42,706 nucleotides of DNA from Verrucomicrobiota bacterium (GCA_018239765.1 JAFEGT010000023.1:26577-69282), one strand, 5' to 3'; shown: positions 25,602 to 34,856, numbered from the stretch's first letter. Made by a program: numbers and translations. The notes: generated from the letters alone by a model not told the origin.

Positions 25602-26256
25602 CTAAGAATGGTTCGATGCTCTCGGCCCATATTTGGTAGCCTGCCGCGCCTGGGTGAAGAAGGTCATAAAAGAGATCTTTTCGTACGTTGCCTGAGCTAT
25701 CTAAGAATAGATAGCCGATATCCATATAAAAGAGTCGTTTATTGTCTGCAAGAAGGGCAATTCGTTCGTTAACTTGGCCAATTTTGGTTCTATAAACTGG
25801 GCCAAGATCATCACGGGGAAATATCGCAAGAAGCAACACCTTTGTTTCGGGAAGCTTAGTTAACACTGTATTGCAAACAGCTTCAATCCCCTCTGCAAGT
25901 TCATCTACAGTACTATTGCGGTTATTGGTACCAATCATAATTACTGCCAGTTTAGGGGCTATGTCATCGATCTCCCCATTTGCTAGCCTCCACAAAACAT
26001 GCTGTGTTTGATCACCCCTGTAGCCCAAATTGAGCACATTGCGAGAACCGTAATAGCTTTGCCAGACAGCTTTCCCATGGCTTTCCCACCAATGAGTTAT
26101 TGAATCTCCAATAAAAACCATATCTACCGGACCGCAAGTTCGGCGTTCAAGGATCTCTTTATGTCTGACGGCATACCAAGGCTCGTCCATTCTTGAAACA
26201 GGATGGCCATTTAAGAGAGAGGCAAAAGAAAGTAAGAGGAATGCTATCTTTTTCAT
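25585..26256 (-). CDS. Secreted SGNH/GDSL-family esterase
   Basis: 223 residues with a signal peptide (MKKIAFLLLSFASLLNG). Four SGNH blocks are present: FIGDSITHWW (nucleophile Ser), NLGYRGDQTQ (Gly), IGTNNRNS (Asn) and DLLHPGAAGYQIW (Asp-x-x-His). The sequence is closest in style to the PAF-acetylhydrolase-like group that deacylates lipids or acetylated sugars. All catalytic residues are intact, so an active periplasmic or secreted esterase is expected. The ATG overlaps the stop of the upstream methyltransferase gene (ATGA). Confidence 0.9.
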   Translation of the reverse strand: MKKIAFLLLSFASLLNGHPVSRMDEPWYAVRHKEILERRTCGPVDMVFIGDSITHWWESHGKAVWQSYYGSRNVLNLGYRGDQTQHVLWRLANGEIDDIAPKLAVIMIGTNNRNSTVDELAEGIEAVCNTVLTKLPETKVLLLAIFPRDDLGPVYRTKIGQVNERIALLADNKRLFYMDIGYLFLDSSGNVRKDLFYDLLHPGAAGYQIWAESIEPFLVKSAL

Positions 26257-27398
26257 AGGTCTAATTTAAGGAGACGCTCGAGGGTGAGAGTGACTCCCAG
26301 GCTGTTTTTGAGTGCTTTGTAGGCATCCCAGTTGGGTGGAGTGGGGTGTTTTTTGCGTGTCGCGCGAATAAGCAGGTTTTTAGGGGTATGCTCGGGATCG
26401 ATAAATTCGACAAGGTCCACCATATAGCCAAGTTGGTTTAAAATTTCAGCTCTCATGGCATCAGTTGCAAGGGCAGAAAAGCGCTCTTTTAACAGGCCAT
26501 GCTCTAAAAGCAAGGGATGTGCCTCTTTTTTAATCTGAGCAGATACCTCATGCTGGCAGCAAGGCGCTACCAAAATAGTCTGGGCATGCATCTCTATTGC
26601 CTTGGCAAGAGCAGCATCGGTTGCAGTGTCACAGGCGTGAAGTGCAAGAACAAGGTCTACAGGCCCATCTTGCCTATACTCTTGTATCCGCATCTGCTTA
26701 AAGTCAAGGTTTGTAGCGTCTAGGGCATCTTTTAGGGCTAAACATTTGTCGATAACATCTTTTCTGGCGTCTATGCCAACAATGCGGGCATCCTGCAGCA
26801 TACTGTAAAGGGCAAAGGTAAGGTAGGCCTTACCACAGCCAAAGTCCAAAATAAGGGGCGACTCACTCATCTCATCGCGAATGTCTGCCACAAGCTCTAA
26901 AAAGCGGTTTATCTGCTTAAATTTATCAAACTTATCGCGAAGGACCTTTCCTTCTTTAGACTGTATTCCAAGGGCAATCAGGAGTCCTGAAGGCTCTTTT
27001 TCTGGCAGCTGATAGTTTTTAGACCTATTGTGGGAGAGGTTTTGTAGGTATACTTTTTTGTGCTGCGTGACTTTGTAGGAAATTTTGCTATCTTCAATAT
27101 GGGCATGAATTTCGTCATTTATAAAGTGAAAAAGTGCCTGAGAAAACCGTGTAGATGCCTTTGTGAGCTCTGAGCCTATCTCTTGGGGCAAAACGTTTAC
27201 GCTAAAGCATTGCGTCTCGGTAAAGGATGAAATCTGAAAGTGGAGCGCGCCCTTAACAATAAGTGGTCTCATTCGCACGCGTTTGATTTCAGATGTTTTA
27301 TCAGAAGGAGCGCTAAAAGCTGCAAAGATAAAGCCTTCAGGCTGCTGCTGGATGCGCTTTGCAAGGTCGAGAATAAATGGCTGTATTTCACTTTTCAT
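26253..27398 (-). CDS. SAM-dependent methyltransferase (Methyltransf_32-like)
   Basis: 381 residues. The N-terminal ~150 residues are not recognised. The Rossmann core starts with LILDFGCGKAYLTFAL (motif I), followed by IVGIDARKDVIDKC (motif II, acidic Asp for SAM ribose) and VDLVLALHACDTATDAAL (motif IV), then a VAPCCQHE motif shared with the Methyltransf_32/METTL25-type group. The C-terminal half ends in NLLIRATRKKHP. Possible substrates include RNA or protein; none is indicated. It is translationally coupled to the SGNH hydrolase gene. Confidence 0.82.
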   Translation of the reverse strand: MKSEIQPFILDLAKRIQQQPEGFIFAAFSAPSDKTSEIKRVRMRPLIVKGALHFQISSFTETQCFSVNVLPQEIGSELTKASTRFSQALFHFINDEIHAHIEDSKISYKVTQHKKVYLQNLSHNRSKNYQLPEKEPSGLLIALGIQSKEGKVLRDKFDKFKQINRFLELVADIRDEMSESPLILDFGCGKAYLTFALYSMLQDARIVGIDARKDVIDKCLALKDALDATNLDFKQMRIQEYRQDGPVDLVLALHACDTATDAALAKAIEMHAQTILVAPCCQHEVSAQIKKEAHPLLLEHGLLKERFSALATDAMRAEILNQLGYMVDLVEFIDPEHTPKNLLIRATRKKHPTPPNWDAYKALKNSLGVTLTLERLLKLDL

Positions 27399-27484
27399 AA
27401 TAGAGAGGATAACATATCAATCTTTCTTTTGTAAAGCTTTCTAGAGGGAAAACGGGATTTCTTGAAGATTGCATGATATAAAAA

Positions 27485-27564
27485 AACGATAAGAAAGATA
27501 TAACGATATGAACGATGTAATTTAATGTTTTTATCGTTCCTATCGTTATATCGTTTTAATCGTT
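27485..27564. repeat. Inverted repeat built of ACGATA units (copy 2)
   Basis: The arms 27485-27516 and 27533-27564 are reverse complements at 28 of 32 positions, around a 16-nt loop. It belongs to the same family as 1901-1983, with which it shares a 23-nt identical stretch. It lies between the 119-aa gene and the methyltransferase gene. Confidence 0.8.
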
Positions 27565-27571
27565 ACTCTTG

Positions 27572-27931
27572 TTAGCGTAAGGGATCGTTCTCAACTTTTG
27601 TTACTTTGGATTCAAATTTCTTGATGCAGTTCTCAATTCGGTTGAAAACTCCTAAGAAAAGTGCCTGTTGATGGCCAAGCATGCTGGAGACTTTTTTGAT
27701 CGAATCAAGCGAAGTCCTGAGGTCAGTTTCGAGTTTTGGATCAAGCGGCGCCAGATTTGGGCTTTTGCTTATTGCTCGAGTAAGTTCATTTGCCTCTTTT
27801 TGGAGTCGTACAATAACTGTTTTGATCTGTTCTTCGTCAATATTGCTTGCATCAAGCAACGCCTTTAAATCTCTGAGGTCAGTGCAGGCAGTTTGTACAA
27901 TTGCTGGAATGTCATTAGCGGTAACTTTCAT
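27572..27931 (-). CDS. Small helical/coiled-coil protein
   Basis: 119 residues, all predicted helix (e.g. IDEEQIKTVIVRLQKEANEL), one internal Cys pair spaced far apart, no signal peptide. AAGGAG stands 8 nt before the ATG, which supports translation. No family recognised. The flanking ACGATA hairpin begins 7 nt after its stop. Confidence 0.7.
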   Translation of the reverse strand: MKVTANDIPAIVQTACTDLRDLKALLDASNIDEEQIKTVIVRLQKEANELTRAISKSPNLAPLDPKLETDLRTSLDSIKKVSSMLGHQQALFLGVFNRIENCIKKFESKVTKVENDPLR

Positions 27932-28003
27932 TATATAAACTCCTTATTAGGTTAGCTTACCTATAAATTGGATGGCTATTAATATCAATAAATTACTTAG
28001 AAA

Positions 28004-28072
28004 AAAGACGTAAGGGGCGAAGTTTTTGTCCCTTACGTCCCTTATGTCCTTTATGTCACTTAGGTCTTTTAC
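28004..28072. repeat. Tandem 9-bp array GTCCCTTAN beside leuS (copy 2)
   Basis: Five consecutive 9-bp units (gtcccttac, gtcccttat, gtcctttat, gtcacttag, gtcttttac) fill 28028-28072 and end exactly at the leuS stop codon. An inverted partner, GACGTAAGGGGC, lies at about 28007-28018. This is the same unit as at 1104-1159 in reverse orientation. Confidence 0.75.
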
Positions 28073-30580
28073 TTACCCAACAACAATATTAAGAAGCTTG
28101 TTTGGCACAAAGATAACCTTCTTTACACCCTTGCCATCGAGGAATTTAACCACATTTGGGTGGCTTTGAGCAAGCTCCACAATCCCCTCTTCCTGTTGGT
28201 CCTTAGGTAGATCCACACGCCCACGCACTTTGCCGTTAACCTGGATAACGTAGGTAACAACAGCATCTTCAAGGTAGGCTGTGTCGTAGGTTGGAAATGG
28301 CATGTAGGAAAGCTCTTCTTTTTGCCCAAGCATCTGCCAGAGCTCTTCTGCAATATGCGGTGCAAAAGGCGATAGAAGCTGTACAAAGATCTTGAGAGAC
28401 CACTTTGAGTAGCTGTCACGGCGGCTCATCTCATTTGTGTATTCCATCATCTTGGCAATAGAGGTGTTAAACATCAGATTCTCGATGTCGCTTCCTACCT
28501 TTGCTATAAGTCTGTGAGTAAGACGCAAGGTCTCTTCATCTGTCTCATCTGTGTGCTTGTCAGTAGCAGCTACAAGGTCATAAGCGCGCGCTAAAAAGCG
28601 TCTGCAGGCAGCCACAGCGTCAGTATTCCACACCTTTTCTTTTTCAAGCGGCCCCATAAACATCTCATAGAGGCGTAGTGCATCGGCGCCATAGGTCTCT
28701 ATAATTTCATCTGGGGTAATGCCGTTGAGTTTTGACTTTGACATCTTTTCTACATGGCTTACAAGCTCTTCGCCTGTCTTTTGATGGATATACTTTCCAT
28801 CTTTTTCAGTAACTTCTACCGGGTCCACATAGGCATTTACGCTGTTTTTGTATGAACGTGCTACGATAAGTCCCTGGTTTCTGAGCATCTGAAATGGCTC
28901 AAGAGTAGAGACAAGGCCGCAATCATAGAGCACCTTGTGCCAAAAACGGGCGTAGAGTAGGTGTAAAACAGCGTGTTCTACTCCCCCAACATAGAGATCT
29001 ACTGGAAGCCAGTACTGCTCAGCCTCTTTTGACCACGCTTCTTGAGTATTTGTTGCATCAATAAAGCGAAGGTAGTACCAGCATGATCCTGCCCACTGCG
29101 GCATTGTATTGGTTTCGCGACGAGCATTTTTGCCTGTCTTCGGATCGTTTATATATACCCACTCTTTTACCTTGGCAAGAGGGCTCTGGCCATCACCTGC
29201 AGGCTTATAGTCCTGAAGTTCTGGTGGGCATAGCGGTAGCTCATCAATGCCAAGCGAGCGCATTGACCCATCTTCAAAGTGCAAAATCGGCATTGGCTCT
29301 GCCCAGTAGCGCTGGCGCGAAAAGAGCCAGTCTCTAAGCTTGTAGTGCGTCGCGCGCTTACCAATGCCCTTCTTCTCGATCCAGTCTAAAAAGCGCTCCA
29401 TAGCCTCTTTTGTTGTGAGGCCATCAAGTGAAAGTTCGTCATTTTTACTGTTTATAACAATGCCAGGCTCTTCATAGGCCCCTTCGCCTTCGCCTTGAAC
29501 TACTCGTACAATTGGTAGGTTGTGCTTTACGGCAAAGTCATAGTCTCTCTGGTCCGATCCAGGAACTGCCATAATAGCCCCTGAGCCGTATGTAGCCAAT
29601 ACGTAGTCTGCAATCCAGATTGGGATCTCTTTTTTCGTTGCAGGGTTTATCGCATAGCTTCCGGTAAAGCAGCCGCTTTTTTCTTTGTTGAGCTCGGTGC
29701 GCTCAAGATCGTTTTTGGCAAGAGCCTGCTTTTTATAGGCTTCAATTGCAGCTTTTTGCTCAGCTGTTGTAAGAGCATCTACGAGTGGATGCTCTGGTGC
29801 TAAGACCGCAAATGTAGCTCCAAAGGCAGTTTCAGGACGAGTTGTGTAGATAGTAAACTGCTGTTTTATAGAAGGCACATCAAAGTGCATGGTGCCGCCT
29901 GAGCTTTTGCCTATCCAGTTAACCTGTGAGGCTTTAATGTGAGGTGGCCAGTCTACAGCGTCAAGATCTTCAAGCAAGCGATCAGCATAGGCAGTAATTT
30001 TGAGCATCCACTGCTTTAGCGGTGTGCGTATAACGGGGTGGCCTCCCTCTTTTGCTTTGCCATTATCCACCTCTTCATTAGAGAGCACGGTGCCAAGAAA
30101 AGGACAGTAGTTCACCGACATTTCAGCTTCGTAGGCAAGGCCCTTCTCTACAAGCTTTGTAAAAATCCACTGGGTCCACTTGTAGTATGTTGAGTCGCTT
30201 GTAGCAATCTCTCGGGTCCAGTCGTAGCTAAAGCCGAGCGACTTAAGTTGTCTACGGTAGGTGTCGATGTTGGCCTTTGTCGATATTGCCGGATGGGTGC
30301 CTGTGCGTACAGCGTACTGCTCGGCAGGTAGGCCAAAGCTATCCCAGCCCATGGGATGCAGCACGTTAAAGCCCTTCATGCGTTTGTAGCGGGATACGAT
30401 GTCAGTAGCTGTGTAGCCTTCAACGTGGCCTACATGGAGGCCTGCGCCAGATGGGTATGGAAACATATCCAAACAGTAATATTTCGGCTTTGAGGTATCA
30501 ACCTTTACGTTGAAGGTTCCCCTGTCTTCCCAATATTTCTGCCACTTTTTTTCTACTTCTTTATGTTCATATTTTTGCAT
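28073..30580 (-). CDS. leuS: Leucyl-tRNA synthetase
   Basis: 835 residues from the ATG at 30580, which has AAGG at the right distance; a GTG at 30616 has no site. Class I signatures: HIGH as HVGH in PYPSGAGLHVGHVEGYTATD, the CP1 editing domain (residues about 220-420, with TTRPETAFG and the conserved Asp region YGSGAIMAVPGSDQRDYDF), and KMSKS in VEKMSKSKLNG. The anticodon-binding and C-terminal domains close the protein (VIQVNGKVRGRVDLPKD). It charges tRNA-Leu. It is complete, of normal length, and divergent from the beta-helix array. Confidence 0.97.
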   Translation of the reverse strand: MQKYEHKEVEKKWQKYWEDRGTFNVKVDTSKPKYYCLDMFPYPSGAGLHVGHVEGYTATDIVSRYKRMKGFNVLHPMGWDSFGLPAEQYAVRTGTHPAISTKANIDTYRRQLKSLGFSYDWTREIATSDSTYYKWTQWIFTKLVEKGLAYEAEMSVNYCPFLGTVLSNEEVDNGKAKEGGHPVIRTPLKQWMLKITAYADRLLEDLDAVDWPPHIKASQVNWIGKSSGGTMHFDVPSIKQQFTIYTTRPETAFGATFAVLAPEHPLVDALTTAEQKAAIEAYKKQALAKNDLERTELNKEKSGCFTGSYAINPATKKEIPIWIADYVLATYGSGAIMAVPGSDQRDYDFAVKHNLPIVRVVQGEGEGAYEEPGIVINSKNDELSLDGLTTKEAMERFLDWIEKKGIGKRATHYKLRDWLFSRQRYWAEPMPILHFEDGSMRSLGIDELPLCPPELQDYKPAGDGQSPLAKVKEWVYINDPKTGKNARRETNTMPQWAGSCWYYLRFIDATNTQEAWSKEAEQYWLPVDLYVGGVEHAVLHLLYARFWHKVLYDCGLVSTLEPFQMLRNQGLIVARSYKNSVNAYVDPVEVTEKDGKYIHQKTGEELVSHVEKMSKSKLNGITPDEIIETYGADALRLYEMFMGPLEKEKVWNTDAVAACRRFLARAYDLVAATDKHTDETDEETLRLTHRLIAKVGSDIENLMFNTSIAKMMEYTNEMSRRDSYSKWSLKIFVQLLSPFAPHIAEELWQMLGQKEELSYMPFPTYDTAYLEDAVVTYVIQVNGKVRGRVDLPKDQQEEGIVELAQSHPNVVKFLDGKGVKKVIFVPNKLLNIVVG

Positions 30581-30663
30581 GAGAGAGCCTTGTTTTTGCT
30601 TCAGAGAGCTTTGCACTAATTTTTGGTGAATAACTGTAGCAAATTAGAGCCTTTTTTGAAATC

Positions 30664-30706
30664 TTTGTACAAAAAAATTCCATGTTCCTCCATCCTGCAT
30701 GGTGAC
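30664..30706 (+). promoter_or_regulatory. 43-nt conserved upstream block, copy 1 (before A1)
   Basis: This block aligns without gaps to 34721-34763 (36 of 43 identical) and more loosely to 38647-38689. It starts with TTTGTACAAA and ends with TCCATCCTGCATGGTGAC, the last part containing an imperfect CCAT...ATGG dyad. It lies 43 nt before the A1 start. A -10-like hexamer is at its left end but no good -35 is seen, so it may be promoter, leader RNA or an operator. Confidence 0.65.
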
Positions 30707-30748
30707 GGCGTCATGATGCGTCGACAACCACGATATAGGAGAATCAGG

Positions 30749-32599
30749 ATGTACAAAATTTTATTTTCTGTCTGTATAGCAGCTTTTGCATGTGCAAGCT
30801 CACTTCGTGCAGCAGATGAAAAGCCCACAAACCTCGTAAAACTTGAGGCATTTGTGCCACAACTCAACCGTCTGGCAGGTGAAGAAACCAATCCAGCGAA
30901 AATCGCCTACATTCAAAAAGTGCTTAGCCATGTTCAGGAAGTAGTAAATAATGGCAAGTTTCTTACGTCTAAAGATGTAGAAGTGGCACTGAAAGGCGTT
31001 AAGAGTGTTGAAGAAAATCTTAAAAGACGTGGCCATTGGTCCTCCTCATCCTCATCTTCCTCAAATTGTGAGGCCTGCTCAGAACTTAGCGAGCTCGATT
31101 CTGAATTTCACGAGTGCTGCACAGATGTTCTCGAGCTATTAAGTGAAGTTCGCGAACTTATAGATGTCGATTTTCCATGTGATAACTGGATTGCGATCGA
31201 CCATGTCCCCTTCGCTATTACCAACTCAGGTAAATACTGTGTAAGTAGAAATCTTGTCTACAATGGCCCAGGATCTGCAATTACCGTCACTGCCGACAAT
31301 GTGACTATCAACTTTCATAACAATACACTTACCTTAAATGACCCTAATGCAGACGGCATTTATGTTCAATATCAGAACGAATTTACACTCCTCAACGATA
31401 GCATTGAAGGCCCTGGAGCAACAAATGGTGCTGATGGTGCCGCGATTCGTCTCCTCAATGTAAATAAGGCACATATCGATAATGTCTACACATACAAAAC
31501 CGTTCACGGGGTTGTAGTGGATAGCTGCAATGATGTAGTAATTGAAAACTCACTTTTACAGGGTCATAGAGGATTGTTTGATAGCGAGAGCACCTACGGT
31601 ACTGGTGTAACAATATATGCATCTGTAGGTGTTTCTATGAACAACCTCGTTTTTGAAGGATATTCAGGCTCGCCTGTAGAGCGAGAGTATACGTCAGGAC
31701 TGTTTGTTTATGGAGATTCATCCAATATTTCAGTTGACAAGAGTGTCTTTGCAAATTGGACTGAAGCTCTTTATGTTCGACAAGTATCTGGATTGATTGT
31801 TGATGAATGTATGGCAATTGCATCGCCTTACTCAGACCTTTCAATTGTGCAGCTTGGTGATTATGACAGAGAAGAGTTTACTGCTAATGATGTCATAATA
31901 AAAAATTCGACCTTTGAGCAGCATAGAGCAATGCCTGGTTTTGATGGTCTGCTCTTTGTACAAGGATCAGGAGCCATTTTAGAAAACGTGGTTGTTGACG
32001 TCGATTCTTCAGAGGCTGATCTCTACACCGCAGGAGCCATTCACATCGGCTGTGGCAGCACAAATGGCTGTAATGACCTGTTTTTAGCCTACACCAATAT
32101 CTATGCACGAGATTGTATTGTACGCGGAAATAATCACTATGGACTCTATGTGGAAACTGGGGAAGACATTACCTTCTCTCACAGTCAGTTTACAGGAGCT
32201 CGAGTTTCGAATGTATTCTTTGGTGGGTTCACGGGCGACTTTGGTGGTGCAACTCACTGCCAGATTCTTGACTCACTGATAACTGATAGCCAAGGCAATG
32301 GTGTAACAATGGATGCACGTTCCTATGAAGACGCAATTGTCAATTGCCAGATTTCTGACAACAGTGGCGCTGGCGTATTTATTGCGACACTTGCAGGTAA
32401 TCACCACATTAGAAATAACCGAATTTTCAATAATGATATCGGTATTAACAACCAAGAAGTTTTGACTAATATCTTCTTCAACACAAGCTGCAATAACAGT
32501 TCAGACAACTGTTTAGGTGTTGATCCTGGCGTAGTGCAAGATCCTGGGGCTACTCCCCTTGTTGCGGGTTCAAATGTCTGCTGTCCAATACTAGACTAA
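30749..32599 (+). CDS. Secreted beta-helix repeat protein, class A (A1)
   Basis: 616 residues from the ATG at 30749, which has AGGAG upstream; the open frame begins earlier (30623) but only this start exposes the signal peptide MYKILFSVCIAAFACASSLRA. Then: a helical domain (about 22-95), the linker [11 protein letters not shown] (about 96-105), a Cys cluster CEACSELSEL...CC (about 107-125), and a right-handed parallel beta-helix opening with GKYCVSRNLVYNGP and DNVTINFHNN (about 160-590). The C-terminus has NTSCNN and AGSNVCC (Cys 611-612). Beta-helix folds of this sort occur in carbohydrate-active enzymes, adhesins and autotransporter passengers; no catalytic motif is evident. It is the first gene of the A1-B1 pair. 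Confidence 0.9.
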   Translation: MYKILFSVCIAAFACASSLRAADEKPTNLVKLEAFVPQLNRLAGEETNPAKIAYIQKVLSHVQEVVNNGKFLTSKDVEVALKGVKSVEENLKRRGHWSSSSSSSSNCEACSELSELDSEFHECCTDVLELLSEVRELIDVDFPCDNWIAIDHVPFAITNSGKYCVSRNLVYNGPGSAITVTADNVTINFHNNTLTLNDPNADGIYVQYQNEFTLLNDSIEGPGATNGADGAAIRLLNVNKAHIDNVYTYKTVHGVVVDSCNDVVIENSLLQGHRGLFDSESTYGTGVTIYASVGVSMNNLVFEGYSGSPVEREYTSGLFVYGDSSNISVDKSVFANWTEALYVRQVSGLIVDECMAIASPYSDLSIVQLGDYDREEFTANDVIIKNSTFEQHRAMPGFDGLLFVQGSGAILENVVVDVDSSEADLYTAGAIHIGCGSTNGCNDLFLAYTNIYARDCIVRGNNHYGLYVETGEDITFSHSQFTGARVSNVFFGGFTGDFGGATHCQILDSLITDSQGNGVTMDARSYEDAIVNCQISDNSGAGVFIATLAGNHHIRNNRIFNNDIGINNQEVLTNIFFNTSCNNSSDNCLGVDPGVVQDPGATPLVAGSNVCCPILD

Positions 32600-32618
32600 A
32601 TAACAAAAGGAATCGAAA

Positions 32619-34448
32619 ATGAAAAAAATTAGATTTTTAGCACTTTCTCTCGTGATCTCAGCATCACTTTGTGCCGCGCCTGATGTAGAGCTCTACAATG
32701 CCGTAACCCGACTGCAGGAACTTGCGCTTGAAGTAAAAGAGCCAGAAACACAAAAGCTCATTAAAGAGGCACTTAAAGGTGCTGAAGGTGTGCTGCGTAG
32801 TGGCAATCGAGCAAGTCCTGAGATGGCAAAAAAAGCGCTTATTATGGTGAAAAAAGTAAGCGCTGTAGCTCATGCTCATGCGTTGGGTTCACATTTTCAT
32901 CACAAACACCCTGATCATAAATATTGGTCGAGCTCAAGTAGCGCGTCATGCGATATGTGTCATGGAATTGACGAAGTGGCATCTGAGGTTGAAAAGTGCT
33001 GTGAAGATATCAAAAATCGTATCGAGCAAATTATATCGACACTTGCGAGCGATGTTCCTTGCGAGGCACCTTTTGTTATCGACACAGTGCCTGTAGAGCT
33101 TTCCGAATCTGGAAAATACTGTGTTACAGCAAATCTTCTGTATGATGGAGATGGAGCTGCAATTACTGTTACGGCAGACAACGTAACGATTAACTTTCAA
33201 AACCATAGCCTGACATTAAATAACCCTCTTGCAGAGGGTATTTTAGTGGATGATGTTTCTGAGTTTACACTCGAAAACGATATCATTACAGGCGCTAGCG
33301 TATACCAGACAGATTCAAGTGTTGCTGTGCACCTTGTAGACGTGCAAAAAGCAAACCTTATGAACCTCTATACCAAAAATACCACAAAAGGTATCTGGAT
33401 AGAAAATTCAAGCGATGTGCAAGTAAGCCGATGCTTTTTAGAAGCACATGAGGGATCTCCCTATGTGAGCACTCCTGTCAAACCTGCCGGAGTGACAAAT
33501 GGCGCAGCTATTTGGATTTCAGGGTCCGATGGCGTGTCTATAGATGGATCGACCTTTAGAGCGCTCAATGTAAGTGAATTTCCTGCTACAAGGTCAAGCA
33601 CAGCATGCGTGATTGATGATTCATCAAAAAACATCGCCTTTACAGGCGACAATTTTTATGATTGGCTCATTACCATGTACGCTCCGAGTGTAGAAGGTCT
33701 TTTGATAGATGGTTGCCAGGCAGTTGCCAACAACTTCTCCCAGCTTGAGCTTGTGCAGCTTGGAAGTTGCGGGGAAGATGGCGAGGCTAATGACATTATC
33801 ATCAAAAACTCTATCTTTAAAAAAGATCCAGCAGACTCATCCGGATTTGATGGAATTGTGCTCGTATCTGGTAGGGGCTGTCTAATTGATAGCGTGCTTT
33901 TGGACGTTAATTCTAGCGATTCAGAAGACTATGCGGTTGGAGCGCTCCACATAGGTGTTCCTGATTGCACAACGTATCATAATGTGCTGGTGAAGAACTG
34001 TTTATTGAGAGGATCTATTACCTGTGCCGTGCGTATTATGGCAGGTGCTGATGTTCTTGTTGAAGATTCACAAATTACGGCGACAGATGGCCTTGCTGTA
34101 GCGATTACAGGTGGATCTGAAGCATGTCTTGTGAATAATTGTATTACTCATGGGACACTGGGCTCAATTATACTTACTCCAGATACATCAAATGGTTTTA
34201 GAAATAACCAGGTGTATGGTTCAGATCATGGGGTTGGAATTACTGTGAGAGGTCCTGTCAATGTAACCAACAATAGCGTTTATGGCAATGCCACGGGTAT
34301 TGAAACTTCTGGTGGCATAGAAGAGGTGTACTTTAATACTTCTTGCCATAACTTCATCGTTGATTGTATTAACGTTGCTACGGCCCAAGCCTCTGGTAAT
34401 CAAGCCATGGCAGGTTCTACTATCTGCTGCGACTTTGATGAACAGTAA
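32619..34448 (+). CDS. Secreted beta-helix repeat protein, class B (B1)
   Basis: 609 residues with signal peptide MKKIRFLALSLVISASLCAA. The helical domain differs from A1 but matches B2 and B3: VKEPETQKLIKEALKGAE then a GNRASPEMAKKALIMV element. A shorter WSSSSSAS linker (near residue 104), CDMCHGI...CC, then the beta-helix with GKYCVTANLLYDGDGAAIT and VSEFTLENDIITG. It ends AGSTICC plus five residues. Only 19 nt separate it from A1, with AAAGGAA before its ATG, so A1 and B1 form one transcript. A hairpin follows its stop. Confidence 0.9.
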   Translation: MKKIRFLALSLVISASLCAAPDVELYNAVTRLQELALEVKEPETQKLIKEALKGAEGVLRSGNRASPEMAKKALIMVKKVSAVAHAHALGSHFHHKHPDHKYWSSSSSASCDMCHGIDEVASEVEKCCEDIKNRIEQIISTLASDVPCEAPFVIDTVPVELSESGKYCVTANLLYDGDGAAITVTADNVTINFQNHSLTLNNPLAEGILVDDVSEFTLENDIITGASVYQTDSSVAVHLVDVQKANLMNLYTKNTTKGIWIENSSDVQVSRCFLEAHEGSPYVSTPVKPAGVTNGAAIWISGSDGVSIDGSTFRALNVSEFPATRSSTACVIDDSSKNIAFTGDNFYDWLITMYAPSVEGLLIDGCQAVANNFSQLELVQLGSCGEDGEANDIIIKNSIFKKDPADSSGFDGIVLVSGRGCLIDSVLLDVNSSDSEDYAVGALHIGVPDCTTYHNVLVKNCLLRGSITCAVRIMAGADVLVEDSQITATDGLAVAITGGSEACLVNNCITHGTLGSIILTPDTSNGFRNNQVYGSDHGVGITVRGPVNVTNNSVYGNATGIETSGGIEEVYFNTSCHNFIVDCINVATAQASGNQAMAGSTICCDFDEQ

Positions 34449-34458
34449 TTCTTATATG

Positions 34459-34479
34459 ACGGGAGCGTTCTGCTCCCGT
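34459..34479 (+). terminator. Hairpin after B1 (copy 1 of ACGGGAGC stem)
   Basis: ACGGGAGC/GCTCCCGT, 8-bp stem with a GTTCT loop, 10 nt after the B1 stop. Only a weak T-run follows. The identical hairpin recurs at 34694-34714. Confidence 0.65.
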
Positions 34480-34512
34480 TATTCGAGTTTGGGTATTTTA
34501 GGCGAAGCAATG

Positions 34513-34637
34513 TGGAGTGACTCGATTTATCGAGTCTTTTTTACCGGTCGATTTATCGGCCGGCATATTATCGACCGGTATCCGCAAAAGGCCGATAAAT
34601 CGGCCTTGAGAAAAACTCACTGAAGTGAGTTACTCCA
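34513..34637. repeat. Compact nested-hairpin cluster between B1 and A2
   Basis: Several palindromes lie inside an outer imperfect pair (TGGAGTGACTC at 34513-34523 with GAGTTACTCCA at 34627-34637). They are GACTCGAT-TT-ATCGAGTC plus six T at 34519-34542, ACCGGTCGAT...ATCGACCGGT at 34543-34579, an alternative pair CGATTTATCGGCC/GGCCGATAAATCG (34550-34562 with 34590-34602), and AACTCAC-TGAA-GTGAGTT at 34614-34631. The region 34449-34856 contains no gene that I can support. Confidence 0.7.
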
Positions 34638-34692
34638 AAGAGCTCCGCTCAATAGAAAGGCCTTTATTAGTCTAAATGTCCAAACAAGAGGA

Positions 34693-34723
34693 AACGGGAG
34701 CGTTCTGCTCCCGTTATTTTTTT
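34693..34723 (+). terminator. Intrinsic terminator (copy 2 of ACGGGAGC stem)
   Basis: AACGGGAGC/GCTCCCGTT, 9-bp stem with GTTCT loop, followed by ATTTTTTTG. This is a good rho-independent terminator, located directly before the conserved 43-nt block of A2, whose first bases are part of the T-run. Confidence 0.85.
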
Positions 34724-34763
34724 GTATCAAATAATTCGGTGTTTATCCATCCTGCATGGTGAC
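34721..34763 (+). promoter_or_regulatory. 43-nt conserved upstream block, copy 2 (before A2)
   Basis: Same block as before A1, including an exact TCCATCCTGCATGGTGAC at 34746-34763. Here it lies 94 nt before the ATG instead of 43; the extra distance is in the downstream part of the leader. A second short match (ATATAGGAGAA) covers the ribosome-binding site of A1 and A2. Confidence 0.65.
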
Positions 34764-34856
34764 AGCGTTACACCTACGGTCTCGTTGGCGCAGCTTATCG
34801 ATGAGTTAACGAGATACTAGCTTAACAGATGTCAACAAACATGATATAGGAGAAAC

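Noticed and set aside
34360-34623. Open frame across the B1 end and following hairpins
   Set aside because: It overlaps B1 in another frame and continues through terminator-like palindromes.
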